DNA from: CAXBPY01 sp003455275
GTDB lineage: Bacteria; Bacteroidota; Bacteroidia; Chitinophagales; UBA10324
Reading direction: 5' to 3'
Assembly: GCA_963977675.1 (NCBI GenBank)
Contig: CAXBPY010000009.1
Span: 1 to 64,000 of the forward strand
Length of the DNA stretch: 64,000 nucleotides
This document shows, piece after piece, positions 55,074-64,000 of this stretch. The position numbers were made by a program, and so were the translations under genes. Below the pieces are notes generated by a model. That model had not been told where the DNA came from and ran no database searches. It saw nothing but the letters and a program-made list of their open reading frames with translations. Position 1 is the stretch's first letter. Each line of letters starts with the position of its first letter.

Positions 55074-56567
55074 ATGAACATCAGAAAATTTGGACCTACC
55101 TTCCTCGTGGCAGTATTCAGTTCAATTCTAACTGTTGCTGCTCTTCATTTTTTTACAGGTGATACTCTATCACAAAGATTTCAGGCACAGCAAAACACGG
55201 CGCGACTTGCCCGGCTCGCCGGATACCAGGCATCGGGAAGCAACAGTGGTTCCCTAGATTTCACTTATGCAGCAGCCATGACAACACCGGCCGTTGTTCA
55301 TATTAAGACCATTACCAATCCCAAAGCAGTCTCAAACAAAAGCTATGGAAATGATCCCTTCCACGATTTCTTCGGTGATCAGTTCTTTTGGAACATTCCT
55401 GACCCGTATCATAATCAGGCGCGTGAAGCATCTGGTTCAGGTGTTATCATTTCTGAAGACGGATATATTGTAACTAATAACCATGTAGTGGAAGACGGGG
55501 ATGAAATCAAAGTAATTCTCTTTGATAAAAAAGAATATGAGGGGAAAGTGATTGGAACCGATCCATCAACCGATTTAGCAGTAGTAAAAATTGATGAAAA
55601 AAATTTACCCTTCATAGTTTTCGGAAACTCTGATTCTGTGAAAGTAGGTGAATGGGTGGTTGCTGTTGGAAATCCATTTAACCTCGAGTCAACTGTTACT
55701 GCAGGAATTGTGAGCGCAAAAGGCAGAAATATTAATCTACTGAAAGACGAAGATCATAATGGCGTGATTGAAAGTTATATTCAAACAGACGCCGCAGTGA
55801 ATCCCGGAAACAGCGGAGGCGCATTGGTAAATACGCGTGGAGAATTGGTGGGTATTAACTCTGCAATCGCCACTCCTACAGGAACATTTGCCGGTTACTC
55901 ATTTGCAGTTCCGGTAAATATTGTTCAGAAAGTGGTAGGCGATATTATGAATTTCGGTATGGTGCAGCGCGGTTACCTTGGGGTTGGTATTGCTGATCTT
56001 ACAAGTGACCTTGCAAAGGAAAAAGGTATAAGCGACCTAACAGGTGTCTATATTGATACTATTTATCCGGGAAGCGCCGGAGAAGAAGCGGGCATTAAGA
56101 TCGGCGATGTGATTACCCGCATTAATGGAATAGAAGTAAACTCTGTTCCATCTTTACAGGAACAGGTGGCTAGATATCACCCTGGAGATAAAATCACTGT
56201 TTCTTATGTGCGAAATGGCGATGAAAAAGTTGCCACAGTTATTTTGAAAAACCGCAATGGCGATCAGAAGATGATGGAAACAGGAAGCACTTACTCTTTA
56301 CTCGGCTGTGATTTTTCTAATCTTTCTTCTAAAGATAAAGAGGATCTCAACCTTACCGGCGGTGTTAAGATTGTCAAAATAAGTGATGGAAAAATTTCGC
56401 GATATACAGACATTCGTGAAGGATTCATCATCACTAAGATTGACAATAAACCGATTAAAAATTTAGAAGACCTGCGCGCTGTACTTGAGAACAAAAAAGG
56501 GGGTGTAATGATTGAAGGCACTTACCCTGATGCACCGGGTCAATACTTCTACGCATTTGGTCTCTGA
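55074..56567 (+). CDS. Do-family periplasmic serine protease (HtrA/DegP-like)
   Basis: 497 residues. N-terminal membrane anchor or signal (about 8-27). Trypsin-like domain with the catalytic triad H137 (TNNHVVE), D167 (STDLAVVKI) and S247 (GNSGGALV), followed by PDZ1 (about 300-390, LGVGIADLTSDLAKEKGI, SAGEEAGIKIGDVITRING) and PDZ2 (about 410-495, GVKIVKISDGKISRYTDIREGFIITKID). Degrades misfolded envelope proteins. Family members are usually stress-induced; the divergent spacer carries no sigma-E-like site I can recognise. A strong terminator follows. Confidence 0.94.
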   Translation: MNIRKFGPTFLVAVFSSILTVAALHFFTGDTLSQRFQAQQNTARLARLAGYQASGSNSGSLDFTYAAAMTTPAVVHIKTITNPKAVSNKSYGNDPFHDFFGDQFFWNIPDPYHNQAREASGSGVIISEDGYIVTNNHVVEDGDEIKVILFDKKEYEGKVIGTDPSTDLAVVKIDEKNLPFIVFGNSDSVKVGEWVVAVGNPFNLESTVTAGIVSAKGRNINLLKDEDHNGVIESYIQTDAAVNPGNSGGALVNTRGELVGINSAIATPTGTFAGYSFAVPVNIVQKVVGDIMNFGMVQRGYLGVGIADLTSDLAKEKGISDLTGVYIDTIYPGSAGEEAGIKIGDVITRINGIEVNSVPSLQEQVARYHPGDKITVSYVRNGDEKVATVILKNRNGDQKMMETGSTYSLLGCDFSNLSSKDKEDLNLTGGVKIVKISDGKISRYTDIREGFIITKIDNKPIKNLEDLRAVLENKKGGVMIEGTYPDAPGQYFYAFGL

Positions 56568-56594
56568 TAAAGAGATTGATTTTGATTAAAGAAG

Positions 56595-56627
56595 AAAGAG
56601 CGCTCCAAAACGGAGCGCTCTTTTTAT
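56595..56627 (+). terminator. Terminator of htrA
   Basis: AAAGAGCGCTCC, AAAAC loop, GGAGCGCTCTTT: perfect 12-bp stem followed by T-rich sequence, 28 bases after the htrA stop. Confidence 0.93.
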
Positions 56628-56735
56628 TTTTTCATAATAGGCAAGTAAGGCTGGTAGAAATCGCTGAAACATAGAAAAGACGGGAGTTTGGCGATATGAA
56701 TCATAAAGTGGTTTATAATGGGAAGAAAAAAAGGA

Positions 56736-56764
56736 ACAAAAAAGCTGCCCGAGATTTGGCAGCT
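56736..56764 (-). terminator. Candidate terminator of lon
   Basis: AGCTGCC/GGCAGCT 7-bp stem with an 8-base loop; on the minus strand followed by a U-run (plus-strand A-run 56738-56743). It lies about 145 bases past the lon stop, so less certain. Confidence 0.65.
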
Positions 56765-56907
56765 CTTCAACCATAAGATGGGGAAGAGGAAACAACAAAC
56801 AGAGGTTTAACTGCAAGGAGTATGAGCGGTTTTTCTTTTTGAAAATCTTGACGATGAAATTCTTTCTCTTAACTACTGAGGAACATTTTGAAACAATCAA
56901 ACTCAAA

Positions 56908-59313
56908 TTATTTTTTCATCAGGGCAATCTTTAGCACTTCCGTCATCTCATCTACATAATGAAACTTCAGTCCCTTAATGAAATCAGGATTGATCTCCTT
57001 CACATCTTTTTCATTCATACGGCACATGAGTATGTCTTTCATTCCGGCGCGACGCGCAGCAAGTACCTTTTCTTTTATTCCACCAACAGGCAGAACTTTT
57101 CCCCGAAGAGTTATCTCTCCTGTCATAGCAAGAAATGGTTTCACTTTTCTTCTGGTGAAAGCAGAAGTGATTGCAGTGAGCATTGTTACTCCGGCTGATG
57201 GCCCGTCCTTTGGTATAGCACCTTCCGGAACATGAATATGTATATCTGTTTCTTCAAATTCTTTTTCTCCTATCTTGAAATCTTTCGCGTGGCTTTTCAA
57301 ATAACTAAGTGCAGTGCTCGCGCTTTCCTTCATCACATCACCCAAACTTCCTGTAAGTTTCAGGTTTCCCTTTCCTGGGCTAAGTGAAGTTTCTACATAA
57401 AGAATTTCGCCACCCACACTTGTCCAAGCCAGGCCGACGGCCACACCCGAAGGAACTTCCTCTTTATACATTTCATTGTCGAAGCGCGGCGATCCAAGAA
57501 TTTTTTCAATGTCTTTATTCGAAAGTGTTCCAAGTTTCTTTTTGCCGAGCGCGATTTCCTTTGCGCACCATCGCATCACGCTTGCTATCTTTCGATCAAG
57601 CTCACGCACACCTGATTCGCGTGTGTAATCGCTTATAATTTTTTTCAGAAGGTCGCTGTCAATCTTTACTTGCTCAGGCTTCACGCCGTGCGCTTCAAAT
57701 TGTTTTGGAAGAAGATGTTTTTTTCCGATCTCTAATTTCTCTTCGAGAGAATAACCGCTGATCTCTACTATTTCCATTCTGTCGCGCAAGGCGGGCTGAA
57801 TAGTTTGCAGTGAATTAGCTGTGGCAATGAAAAGCACTTTGCTCAAATCATGTTCAAGTTCTGTGTAATTATCATAAAAGGTTGTATTCTGTTCCGGGTC
57901 CAAAACTTCGAGCAGTGCCGAAGATGGATCGCCTCGAAAATCATTTCCGACTTTATCAATCTCATCGAGCATAATCACCGGGTTGCTGCTTGCAGCCTTT
58001 TTAATCATCTGAACGATTCTGCCGGGCATTGCACCAATATATGTTTTTCGATGCCCTCGAATTTCAGCTTCGTCGCGCAAACCACCGAGCGACATACGGA
58101 CATATTTTCTTCCCAGAGCTTTAGCTATTGACTTGCCAAGCGAAGTTTTTCCTACACCCGGAGGACCTGCAAAACATAGAATCGGACTTTTCATATCTCC
58201 TTTCAATTTCAACACAGCAAGATATTCAAGTATGCGGTCCTTCACTTTTTCTAAACCATAGTGGTCGTCATTCAGAATTTTTGTTGCATTCTTCAAATCA
58301 AAATTGTCTTCAGTATATGAATTCCATGGCAACTCGAGCAGCAAATCGAGATAATTCATAATCACTGAATATTCTGCAGCTGCCGGGTTCATTCGCTGAA
58401 GTTTAGCCATCTCCTTGTTGAATTGATCGGCGATGTGCTGAGCCCATTGTTTTTTCGAAGCGCGCTCCTTCATGTTTTTGATTTCCTGATCATAATCAGT
58501 TCCTCCCAATTCTTCCTGAATGGTTTTCATCTGTTGATGCAGGAAGTAATCGCGCTGCTGCTTGTCTATGTCTGTTCTTACTTTATTCTGAATTTGATTT
58601 TTAAGCTCGAGCATCTGAATCTCGGAGTTCAGATGCTTTAAAACAATTTGCGCCCGCTCATTTAAATCATTGGCTTCAAGAATTTCCTGTTTAACTTTCA
58701 AATCAACACTGAGATTTGAGGCTATGAAGTTGACTAAAAATTTTGCTGACTCAATATTTCGAAGCATGATATTGGCTTCAGTTGGAATATTCGGTGAAAG
58801 CTTTATGACATTTCCAGCCATATCTTTTATGCTTCCAATCAGAGCATCGAATTCTTTATTCACGGGAACTTCCGGTTCACTTAGTTCTTCCACTCTAGCT
58901 CTAAAAAATGGTTCCTCAGAATGTAGCTCCAGGATTTTGAACCGGGCTTTCCCCTGAAGAATCACAGTAGTGCTTCCATCAGGCATGCGAATCATGCGAA
59001 GGATTTTTGCAACCGTGCCAACTTTGTTTAGATCTTTGAAACCGGGTTCTTCTATAGCTGCCTCAGATTGCGAAACAACGCCAATAAGTTTATCACCATT
59101 GTAAGACTCACGAACTGCTTTTATGGATTTATCGCGCCCAACTGTTATTGGCAGAACCACTCCCGGAAAAAGTACCGTGTTTTTTAATGGCAGCAGCGGA
59201 ATTATATCCGGCACCGATATTTTTTTATCTTCTTCTTCTTCAACAGTGATAATAGGAAGGAAATCATTTTCCTCCTCAAGTCCCTGAAACCGCCAGTGTA
59301 TTGGATTACTCAT
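56908..59313 (-). CDS. lon: ATP-dependent Lon protease
   Basis: 801 residues. N-terminal LON substrate-binding domain (about 38-235, LPLLPLKNTVLFPGVVLPI), a coiled-coil segment, the AAA+ module with Walker A GPPGVGKTSLGK and Walker B PVIMLDEIDKVG, and the C-terminal protease with catalytic Ser in PKDGPSAGVTM and catalytic Lys in GGIKEKVLAARRAG. Cytoplasmic quality-control protease. The stretch between lon and htrA on the other strand holds their terminators only. Confidence 0.97.
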   Translation of the reverse strand: MSNPIHWRFQGLEEENDFLPIITVEEEEDKKISVPDIIPLLPLKNTVLFPGVVLPITVGRDKSIKAVRESYNGDKLIGVVSQSEAAIEEPGFKDLNKVGTVAKILRMIRMPDGSTTVILQGKARFKILELHSEEPFFRARVEELSEPEVPVNKEFDALIGSIKDMAGNVIKLSPNIPTEANIMLRNIESAKFLVNFIASNLSVDLKVKQEILEANDLNERAQIVLKHLNSEIQMLELKNQIQNKVRTDIDKQQRDYFLHQQMKTIQEELGGTDYDQEIKNMKERASKKQWAQHIADQFNKEMAKLQRMNPAAAEYSVIMNYLDLLLELPWNSYTEDNFDLKNATKILNDDHYGLEKVKDRILEYLAVLKLKGDMKSPILCFAGPPGVGKTSLGKSIAKALGRKYVRMSLGGLRDEAEIRGHRKTYIGAMPGRIVQMIKKAASSNPVIMLDEIDKVGNDFRGDPSSALLEVLDPEQNTTFYDNYTELEHDLSKVLFIATANSLQTIQPALRDRMEIVEISGYSLEEKLEIGKKHLLPKQFEAHGVKPEQVKIDSDLLKKIISDYTRESGVRELDRKIASVMRWCAKEIALGKKKLGTLSNKDIEKILGSPRFDNEMYKEEVPSGVAVGLAWTSVGGEILYVETSLSPGKGNLKLTGSLGDVMKESASTALSYLKSHAKDFKIGEKEFEETDIHIHVPEGAIPKDGPSAGVTMLTAITSAFTRRKVKPFLAMTGEITLRGKVLPVGGIKEKVLAARRAGMKDILMCRMNEKDVKEINPDFIKGLKFHYVDEMTEVLKIALMKK

Positions 59314-59486
59314 GCAAATATTTATTCGAAGTAAAATTTTTGGGGTGACAACAATAGCAAACGGACAGCCAATGAAAAAATGCTGACAAGAAGGGAAAAA
59401 ATATTAATGAAAGACTGTTTTGATTGACAGTAAGGCAGAATATGGCTTATTTTCTTTTTAAAAATTTTAGGAAGATATTCAATTAC

Positions 59487-60824
59487 TCAGAATTGATAAT
59501 ACAATGAGGCCATTAAATCTGCCCCATTTAGTTTTTTAGGTAATGCCCATGAGAGCATTTGATCAGAAGTAAGAAACCAATTAATATGATTCGCTATCCT
59601 TCCTTCAATTGACAATCCTGCATTGAATGCCTGATTTCCTCCATAAGAAATATTGATCGAAGGACTGATACATTTAGAATGCAATCTTCCTGAAATAAAA
59701 TACAATGGCGAGAATTGATATTGAGGAATAAAAGTAAAGCCAGCATCAACGGACAGCTTATCACAAATTATGTGGTGTTGCCAAATAAAAGTAAGCCGCA
59801 ATGGAAGGTTTAGGTTGAAAGCACCTTTGCTGTAATTGATGCCGAGATAACTGAAAATGGAATCAGAATTGAGATTCCCTAACTTAATTCCGGGTTGGTG
59901 AAGAAAATTATTGACTTCAAATCCATCGAACTGAACGGAAGTGTCAACGACATACAAAAGTGAATTCTGATTCCAGTGCATGAACCCGGCATTATTTACC
60001 GAGAAAAAAATTTTTGATTTTCTGGCAACGAACGAAATACTCAAATCGGCACATACTCCATTTCCATTAGGAGCAAAAGCGCTGATGCTTGAAGTGTCAT
60101 TTGTCTGAAAAACCATCTGAGAATGAAGCGATAGATACTCGCCAAGCGGTGCAGTGTATAAATAACTTCTCCCAGCATTGAGCGAGTTGACATGATAACC
60201 TTGCAAATAAGAGAGTGAAATATTGATCTGCCAGACAGAATCATCTGAACCTGCAATGGCAGAGTAAATAAAACGGACACGATGAAAATCCTGATTGTTC
60301 AAACCGCTTCCGGTAAGATATGCTGTATCGCCTTCATATTGAGAATTGCCATAGAACATAAGATTAAATAAATCCTTTCGATATTGAATCACTGAGATGG
60401 ATTCATCGCTCAATTCCAATCCAAGCCAGTGCGATTTTTTTTTAAAACAAATTCCTGCACCATACCTGTAACCAGCTTCAACAAAATTTATATGATGTTT
60501 TGAAAATCCTACATTGCTTTTAGCAACCGAATCAATGAAAGAGCTGCTCAGAATTTTTTTTGAAAAATCAAAAGGAAGATTGCTTCCATTCAGATATGCG
60601 CCGCCGGAAGAAAATACAATTGTAGATGTATTTATTTTATCTGCGCGAAAATGATTACTGAAACCGCTCCACCACAACCCATCAAATGGCGATGACATAA
60701 GATGCACTGAAGTATCAGGCGGTGGCGCAACACTTGTTGAGAAACAGGAGTTAACGAAAGAAACAGAAAAAATAATTGTAAAAAGGCAGGATGAATAAAA
60801 TTGAAATATTGAACGGAGAATCAT
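59487..60824 (-). CDS. Predicted outer-membrane protein (DUF5723-like)
   Basis: 445 residues, with a signal segment (about 8-28). The rest is beta-rich with alternating pattern typical of a large barrel (GYRYGAGICFKKKSHWLGLEL, FHRVRFIYSAIAGSDDSVWQINISLSYLQGYH in parts, LRLTFIWQHHIICDKLSVDAGFTFIPQY) and a terminal ASLYYQF ending in Phe. Resembles DUF5723 proteins such as the N-terminal half of the gene at 52.4 kb. It starts 3 bases after the lipoprotein gene upstream, so the two are almost certainly co-transcribed and may form a barrel-lipoprotein pair. Confidence 0.72.
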   Translation of the reverse strand: MILRSIFQFYSSCLFTIIFSVSFVNSCFSTSVAPPPDTSVHLMSSPFDGLWWSGFSNHFRADKINTSTIVFSSGGAYLNGSNLPFDFSKKILSSSFIDSVAKSNVGFSKHHINFVEAGYRYGAGICFKKKSHWLGLELSDESISVIQYRKDLFNLMFYGNSQYEGDTAYLTGSGLNNQDFHRVRFIYSAIAGSDDSVWQINISLSYLQGYHVNSLNAGRSYLYTAPLGEYLSLHSQMVFQTNDTSSISAFAPNGNGVCADLSISFVARKSKIFFSVNNAGFMHWNQNSLLYVVDTSVQFDGFEVNNFLHQPGIKLGNLNSDSIFSYLGINYSKGAFNLNLPLRLTFIWQHHIICDKLSVDAGFTFIPQYQFSPLYFISGRLHSKCISPSINISYGGNQAFNAGLSIEGRIANHINWFLTSDQMLSWALPKKLNGADLMASLYYQF

Positions 60825-60827
60825 CTT

Positions 60828-62930
60828 TTAATTTCCAATAAGGTAAGTAAATTTTCCTGTCAGTTTAACATTCAAATGATAGGTAGAATAAATCCGTGTG
60901 TAATCTCCGCAAGATACTGGTTGCCTGGTGTCGAACACCGCTTTCACAACCGCAGTTTTTGCATTTCGAATTTTTTCCATCTTTATATCATCAGCCACAG
61001 CCTCAATTGTTGAACGCAACGGGGCTTGCACTTTGCAATTTGTTGTATTAACGGGAGCAGCATTAATTAGATGCGGGCTTGCCATGAGTGAATCAAGAAA
61101 ACCACCCCACTCATCATATAAATAAAGTTGCAGGTTGGCTTGCAATGGAAAACCATTGTCGGCTATAATAGTGATTATACCATTTTTAATTGCATCAGCT
61201 CCTTGTTCACTTGCCTTGGACAGGTCAAAAGAAACTGTATCTGCAAACACTAATGCATTCGCCTGAACTGACAGCGGCATATTCACATTCAGATTTACAT
61301 TTAATGGTGAATCATAGAATCCGAAATCATTATAGTTGCTTACATTTCCATTAGGATTTACAAATAGATCCAGCTTGTACTTCATTCTATCAGGCAAACA
61401 TTCGATCATATTTTTTATGTTGCTGTTGGAAGTGTTCAAAGCAAAAAGAGAATGTGTAGTCGTAAGCGGTGGATTGGTTGCTCTTGCAATATTTTGTGGC
61501 GAATTAATAATGCTGTTTGACAGGGAAATATTTTGTCCGCTCTTAGAGTTGACAGCAGTTAATTCATATAGATTTAGTCGGGCATCAACTCCCACCCCAT
61601 TTTCAATTTCAATTCCAACACTTACATCTTCAAGTCCAATACTTCCACTTTGAATATTTTTAAAAAGATTAAATGAAGTTTCATCGGGACCAAGCGTAAG
61701 AATTTGTTGCCCCAGATAGCCTTCGATATATTCAGGAACCACATCTACCAGGCGATAGTCAATATACATGCTGTCTGCTGAAGAAATGGTTTGAACCAGT
61801 CCGGTCGAATCAATTCGGGCCTTTATATGATTTACGAATGAATTGTAAGTGTTATGGTTTATACCTGATAAATCAAGAGTGTAGCCGGCTAAATCATATT
61901 CGCGGTAGAGTGAACTTAAACCACCTTGTGGCGCGGCCGGAAGATCAGAAGAATCAATTATGGCAGTTCCCCATTGGTCAGTAGTTCCTGGAAATCCATA
62001 TTGAAAATGCACTAATTGTTTCACTGCACTATGAATAGTTAGTTCAAGTTTTCCGCTTTTCACTTTTGCAAATTTCAATTTTGCACCGCCGCTTAAATTG
62101 TATACGGTTTCCTGTTCCTGATCAATAATATTTTGCGAAGGAAAAATAGCAGTAGCCGAAGTAACAATCATATCGCGCGCCTGCATTGTTATCTGCAATG
62201 CATCTGTTGTATCAATTGTCACAGTTCCTGCACTTCCAGGGCTATCGAGATCAATAATTTTGAAAACCAAAGTACCCTCAACCGTTTTGCCACTTAGGTT
62301 CACACTCTTGGTCGAAGTTGTTCCTGATGCAAGGTTTGTAAAAGTTGTATCAGCAACAATTGCTTGGCTAGCTTGATTCTTAATTTGAAATTCAATATTA
62401 CTAATGTCAATTGGGAAACCGTTATACACTGTAATATCCAGCCAGCCTGACTGAACATCTGCACTTTGAAAAAATTGTGTGGCATCTACATTATTATCTC
62501 CGGTCGACTGATTTACAATTGGTGGAATGGTTGCCTGCTGTCCATTATTGGCAATAATGAATGCGCCCTGCGCACCCATCTGAGATGCTGCCTGTCCAAG
62601 TGAAAGATTGTATTGAATCACTTTATCCGTCAGCGCTAAAGCTGAAAGGTTATAGTTACCTTTTACAGCAGTATCCGGAATTTGAAAAGCCCCGTCACCA
62701 GGTTTTAAACTATAAATGGTACTCTCATAGACCAACTGCAAACTGCTGTCATTATTGGTTTTTATCAAAGTGTCACCTACAATATTTCCAAGTGATAAAT
62801 CGCTTTTGGCAATTGGAACTAAAAGCGAAGTTTCCCAGTATGGTTTTGGTTGAAGGTCTTTCTTACAAGAAAAAAAGAAACTAACCGCCGCGGCAATTAT
62901 CAGTAATATGTACCTAGAAAATATTTTCAT
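60828..62930 (-). CDS. Large lipoprotein of unknown function
   Basis: 700 residues from ATG 62930, giving a lipoprotein signal (KIFSRYILLIIAAAVSFF) with lipobox FFSC, mature start KKDLQPKPYWETSLLVPIAKSDLSLGNIVGD (read in parts). The mature sequence is beta-rich without Cys, with repeated motifs such as DISNIEFQIKNQASQ and SGKLELTIHSAVKQLVHFQYGFPG. I do not recognise a characterised family. Its tight coupling to the barrel gene suggests a joint outer-membrane role. An upstream ATG at 62984 would add 18 residues and is not preferred. Confidence 0.75.
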   Translation of the reverse strand: MKIFSRYILLIIAAAVSFFFSCKKDLQPKPYWETSLLVPIAKSDLSLGNIVGDTLIKTNNDSSLQLVYESTIYSLKPGDGAFQIPDTAVKGNYNLSALALTDKVIQYNLSLGQAASQMGAQGAFIIANNGQQATIPPIVNQSTGDNNVDATQFFQSADVQSGWLDITVYNGFPIDISNIEFQIKNQASQAIVADTTFTNLASGTTSTKSVNLSGKTVEGTLVFKIIDLDSPGSAGTVTIDTTDALQITMQARDMIVTSATAIFPSQNIIDQEQETVYNLSGGAKLKFAKVKSGKLELTIHSAVKQLVHFQYGFPGTTDQWGTAIIDSSDLPAAPQGGLSSLYREYDLAGYTLDLSGINHNTYNSFVNHIKARIDSTGLVQTISSADSMYIDYRLVDVVPEYIEGYLGQQILTLGPDETSFNLFKNIQSGSIGLEDVSVGIEIENGVGVDARLNLYELTAVNSKSGQNISLSNSIINSPQNIARATNPPLTTTHSLFALNTSNSNIKNMIECLPDRMKYKLDLFVNPNGNVSNYNDFGFYDSPLNVNLNVNMPLSVQANALVFADTVSFDLSKASEQGADAIKNGIITIIADNGFPLQANLQLYLYDEWGGFLDSLMASPHLINAAPVNTTNCKVQAPLRSTIEAVADDIKMEKIRNAKTAVVKAVFDTRQPVSCGDYTRIYSTYHLNVKLTGKFTYLIGN

Positions 62931-63116
62931 GAATGCAATGCGGTAAAAATATGTGAAGAGTTGATTGTGTGCGATCACAAGCAATTTCTTAAATCATTTC
63001 AAAAAATGGCCAAAAGTTTTCACAAAAGGTGTGTCGCTCCTAAAAAATCCTCTCTCGGCTTTTTAAAACCATTCCAAAATTTTATTGCGATTTTATTAGC
63101 GTGAAAATTTATCAGG

Positions 63117-64000
63117 ATGACCGCTAATTTTTTCTCTAATCAGAAACTAAGGTTCTTGATAATTCTTTTAGGAATTATAATTCTTATTTTCTTAAACCTT
63201 GTTTTAATTTTTTTATATGTTGATGGAAAAAACTCAAAAAAATATAAAGGGTTTGAAACCTCAACTTCACTTGAAACCTTAAACCCTATCCGGGAAAAGG
63301 GATATAATTTTTGCAAACCATTGTTAATGGTTGATATTCCTGCTCAGTCAAAGAAACTTGAGCCACTAAAAAAGAAGATCGAAAATTTCATTCAGACTCA
63401 GAAATCAAAGGGTCTGATTTCAACAGCATCAGTATATTTCAAAGCATTTAATAATGGTAATTGGCTTCAGGTAAATGAATCCGAAAAATATTATCCGGCA
63501 AGTATGTTCAAATTACCAATACTGATTTCTTTTCTGAAGCTTGCTGAAGAAGAACCCGGACTTTTTGATCAGAAAACTACAATCAAAAATGAACAACCAG
63601 ATGAGCGAGATCCTAGAAACGCAGGCGACTATCTGCATAAAGGACAAGCCTATTCTTATCGCGAAATTTTAAAATACATGATTGTGAATTCTGATAATGA
63701 AGCGGCTGATATACTTGCAATGAAAGTTGGAATTGACAATTTAGAGAAACTATGTATTGTATTGGGCATTAACGGCGACATGTCAAATAAAGACTTTCAA
63801 ATCTCTGTTGCTGATATGAGCAAATTCATGAGAGTACTTTTCAATGCAAGTTACTTGTCGCCTGAAAATTCAGATTATGCGCTTCAATTACTTACGGAAT
63901 CAAAGTACGGCGAAGGAATAAGAAAATTTATTGACCCGTCTATTGTCATTGCACACAAATTTGGTGAAAGAAACATCGCCTCAGATCCGCAACTTCACGA
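63117..64000 (+). CDS. Serine hydrolase, class A beta-lactamase fold (3' end cut off by window)
   Basis: 294 codons visible, open to the window edge. An N-terminal membrane anchor (about 11-34) is followed by a periplasmic domain. Active-site marks of the penicillin-recognising fold: S129-x-x-K132 in YPASMFKLP, SDN at 192-194 in IVNSDNEAAD, and KFG at 281-283 in HKFGE in place of the usual KTG. GDYLHKGQAYSYREIL matches related hydrolases. The Phe in KFG and membrane anchoring make a resistance beta-lactamase unlikely; a DD-peptidase or esterase-like role is possible. Start ATG 63117 chosen as the first in the frame before the anchor. Confidence 0.85.
   Translation, partial: MTANFFSNQKLRFLIILLGIIILIFLNLVLIFLYVDGKNSKKYKGFETSTSLETLNPIREKGYNFCKPLLMVDIPAQSKKLEPLKKKIENFIQTQKSKGLISTASVYFKAFNNGNWLQVNESEKYYPASMFKLPILISFLKLAEEEPGLFDQKTTIKNEQPDERDPRNAGDYLHKGQAYSYREILKYMIVNSDNEAADILAMKVGIDNLEKLCIVLGINGDMSNKDFQISVADMSKFMRVLFNASYLSPENSDYALQLLTESKYGEGIRKFIDPSIVIAHKFGERNIASDPQLH

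Noticed and set aside
56586..56906. Minus-strand frame of 106 codons between htrA and lon
   Set aside because: It contains the terminators of both flanking genes and a low-complexity translation, so it is not a gene.

Overview
The window is a stretch of chromosome from a member of the Bacteroidota; no finer placement is possible from the sequence alone. The evidence is the gene content: four proteins with the gliding-motility/type IX secretion (T9SS) C-terminal domain ending in a GN-x-TL-(I/L)-R tail, two proteins with the other T9SS sorting tail, a PorP/SprF-family outer-membrane protein beside a PorE-like OmpA protein, DUF1573 and DUF4369 proteins, a TlpA-type thioredoxin, and TAnnTTTG-type promoters. 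It is AT-rich, tightly packed and mostly housekeeping. I see no phage, transposase, tRNA, rRNA or CRISPR array. hutI at the left edge and a serine hydrolase at the right edge are cut by the window.

Layout. 1-7.2 kb: hutI (partial, minus) diverges from a plus-strand run aroC, miaB, a sigma-54 activator without receiver, lptE, an acidic TPR-like protein and secG. 7.2-12.3 kb (minus): EVE protein, DUF1573 protein, a secreted cupredoxin, a PKD/CHU_C adhesin, a lone receiver protein and an M28 peptidase. 12.5-14.3 kb: two envelope proteins. 14.5-19.3 kb (minus): dnaE and a secreted HExxH protein. 19.5-23.0 kb: a double-length D-Ala-D-Ala ligase followed by a PASTA membrane protein. 23.0-26.3 kb (minus): dapA, an uncharacterised protein, accA, a small transaldolase, and the SRP RNA gene with a recognisable promoter. 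26.7-30.3 kb: two paralogous propeller-like secreted proteins. 30.3-36.3 kb: a small conserved protein (minus), then lepA, folD, ftcD and two lipoproteins. 36.9-44.6 kb (minus): PorE-like OmpA, PorP/SprF and two large CHU_C adhesins. 44.6-50 kb: FkbM methyltransferase, glycosyltransferase, two receiver proteins and a TlpA-type thioredoxin. 49.6-63 kb: DUF4173 membrane protein, an orphan secreted protein, a TSP3-OmpA protein, HtrA, Lon, and an outer-membrane/lipoprotein pair. 63.1 kb onward: a beta-lactamase-like serine hydrolase.

How genes may work together. PorP/SprF, PorE-like OmpA and the neighbouring adhesin look like a SprB/SprF-type surface-adhesin locus using T9SS. FtcD yields 5,10-methenyl-THF, the substrate of its neighbour FolD, and HutI (32 kb away) belongs to the same histidine-degradation route. 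The Ddl, PASTA and DapA genes serve peptidoglycan synthesis.

Most notable observations: (1) the ligase is a single chain of two complete ATP-grasp ligase units whose active-site substitutions differ, half 1 at nucleotide/metal positions and half 2 at the Ser/Tyr pair that governs D-Ala versus D-Lac choice; (2) dispersed tracts of degenerate 7-base tandem repeats occur at five places, two inside one gene, one forming the apparent N-terminus of lptE, and two in upstream regions; (3) a perfect 19-base palindrome lies in frame inside aroC.
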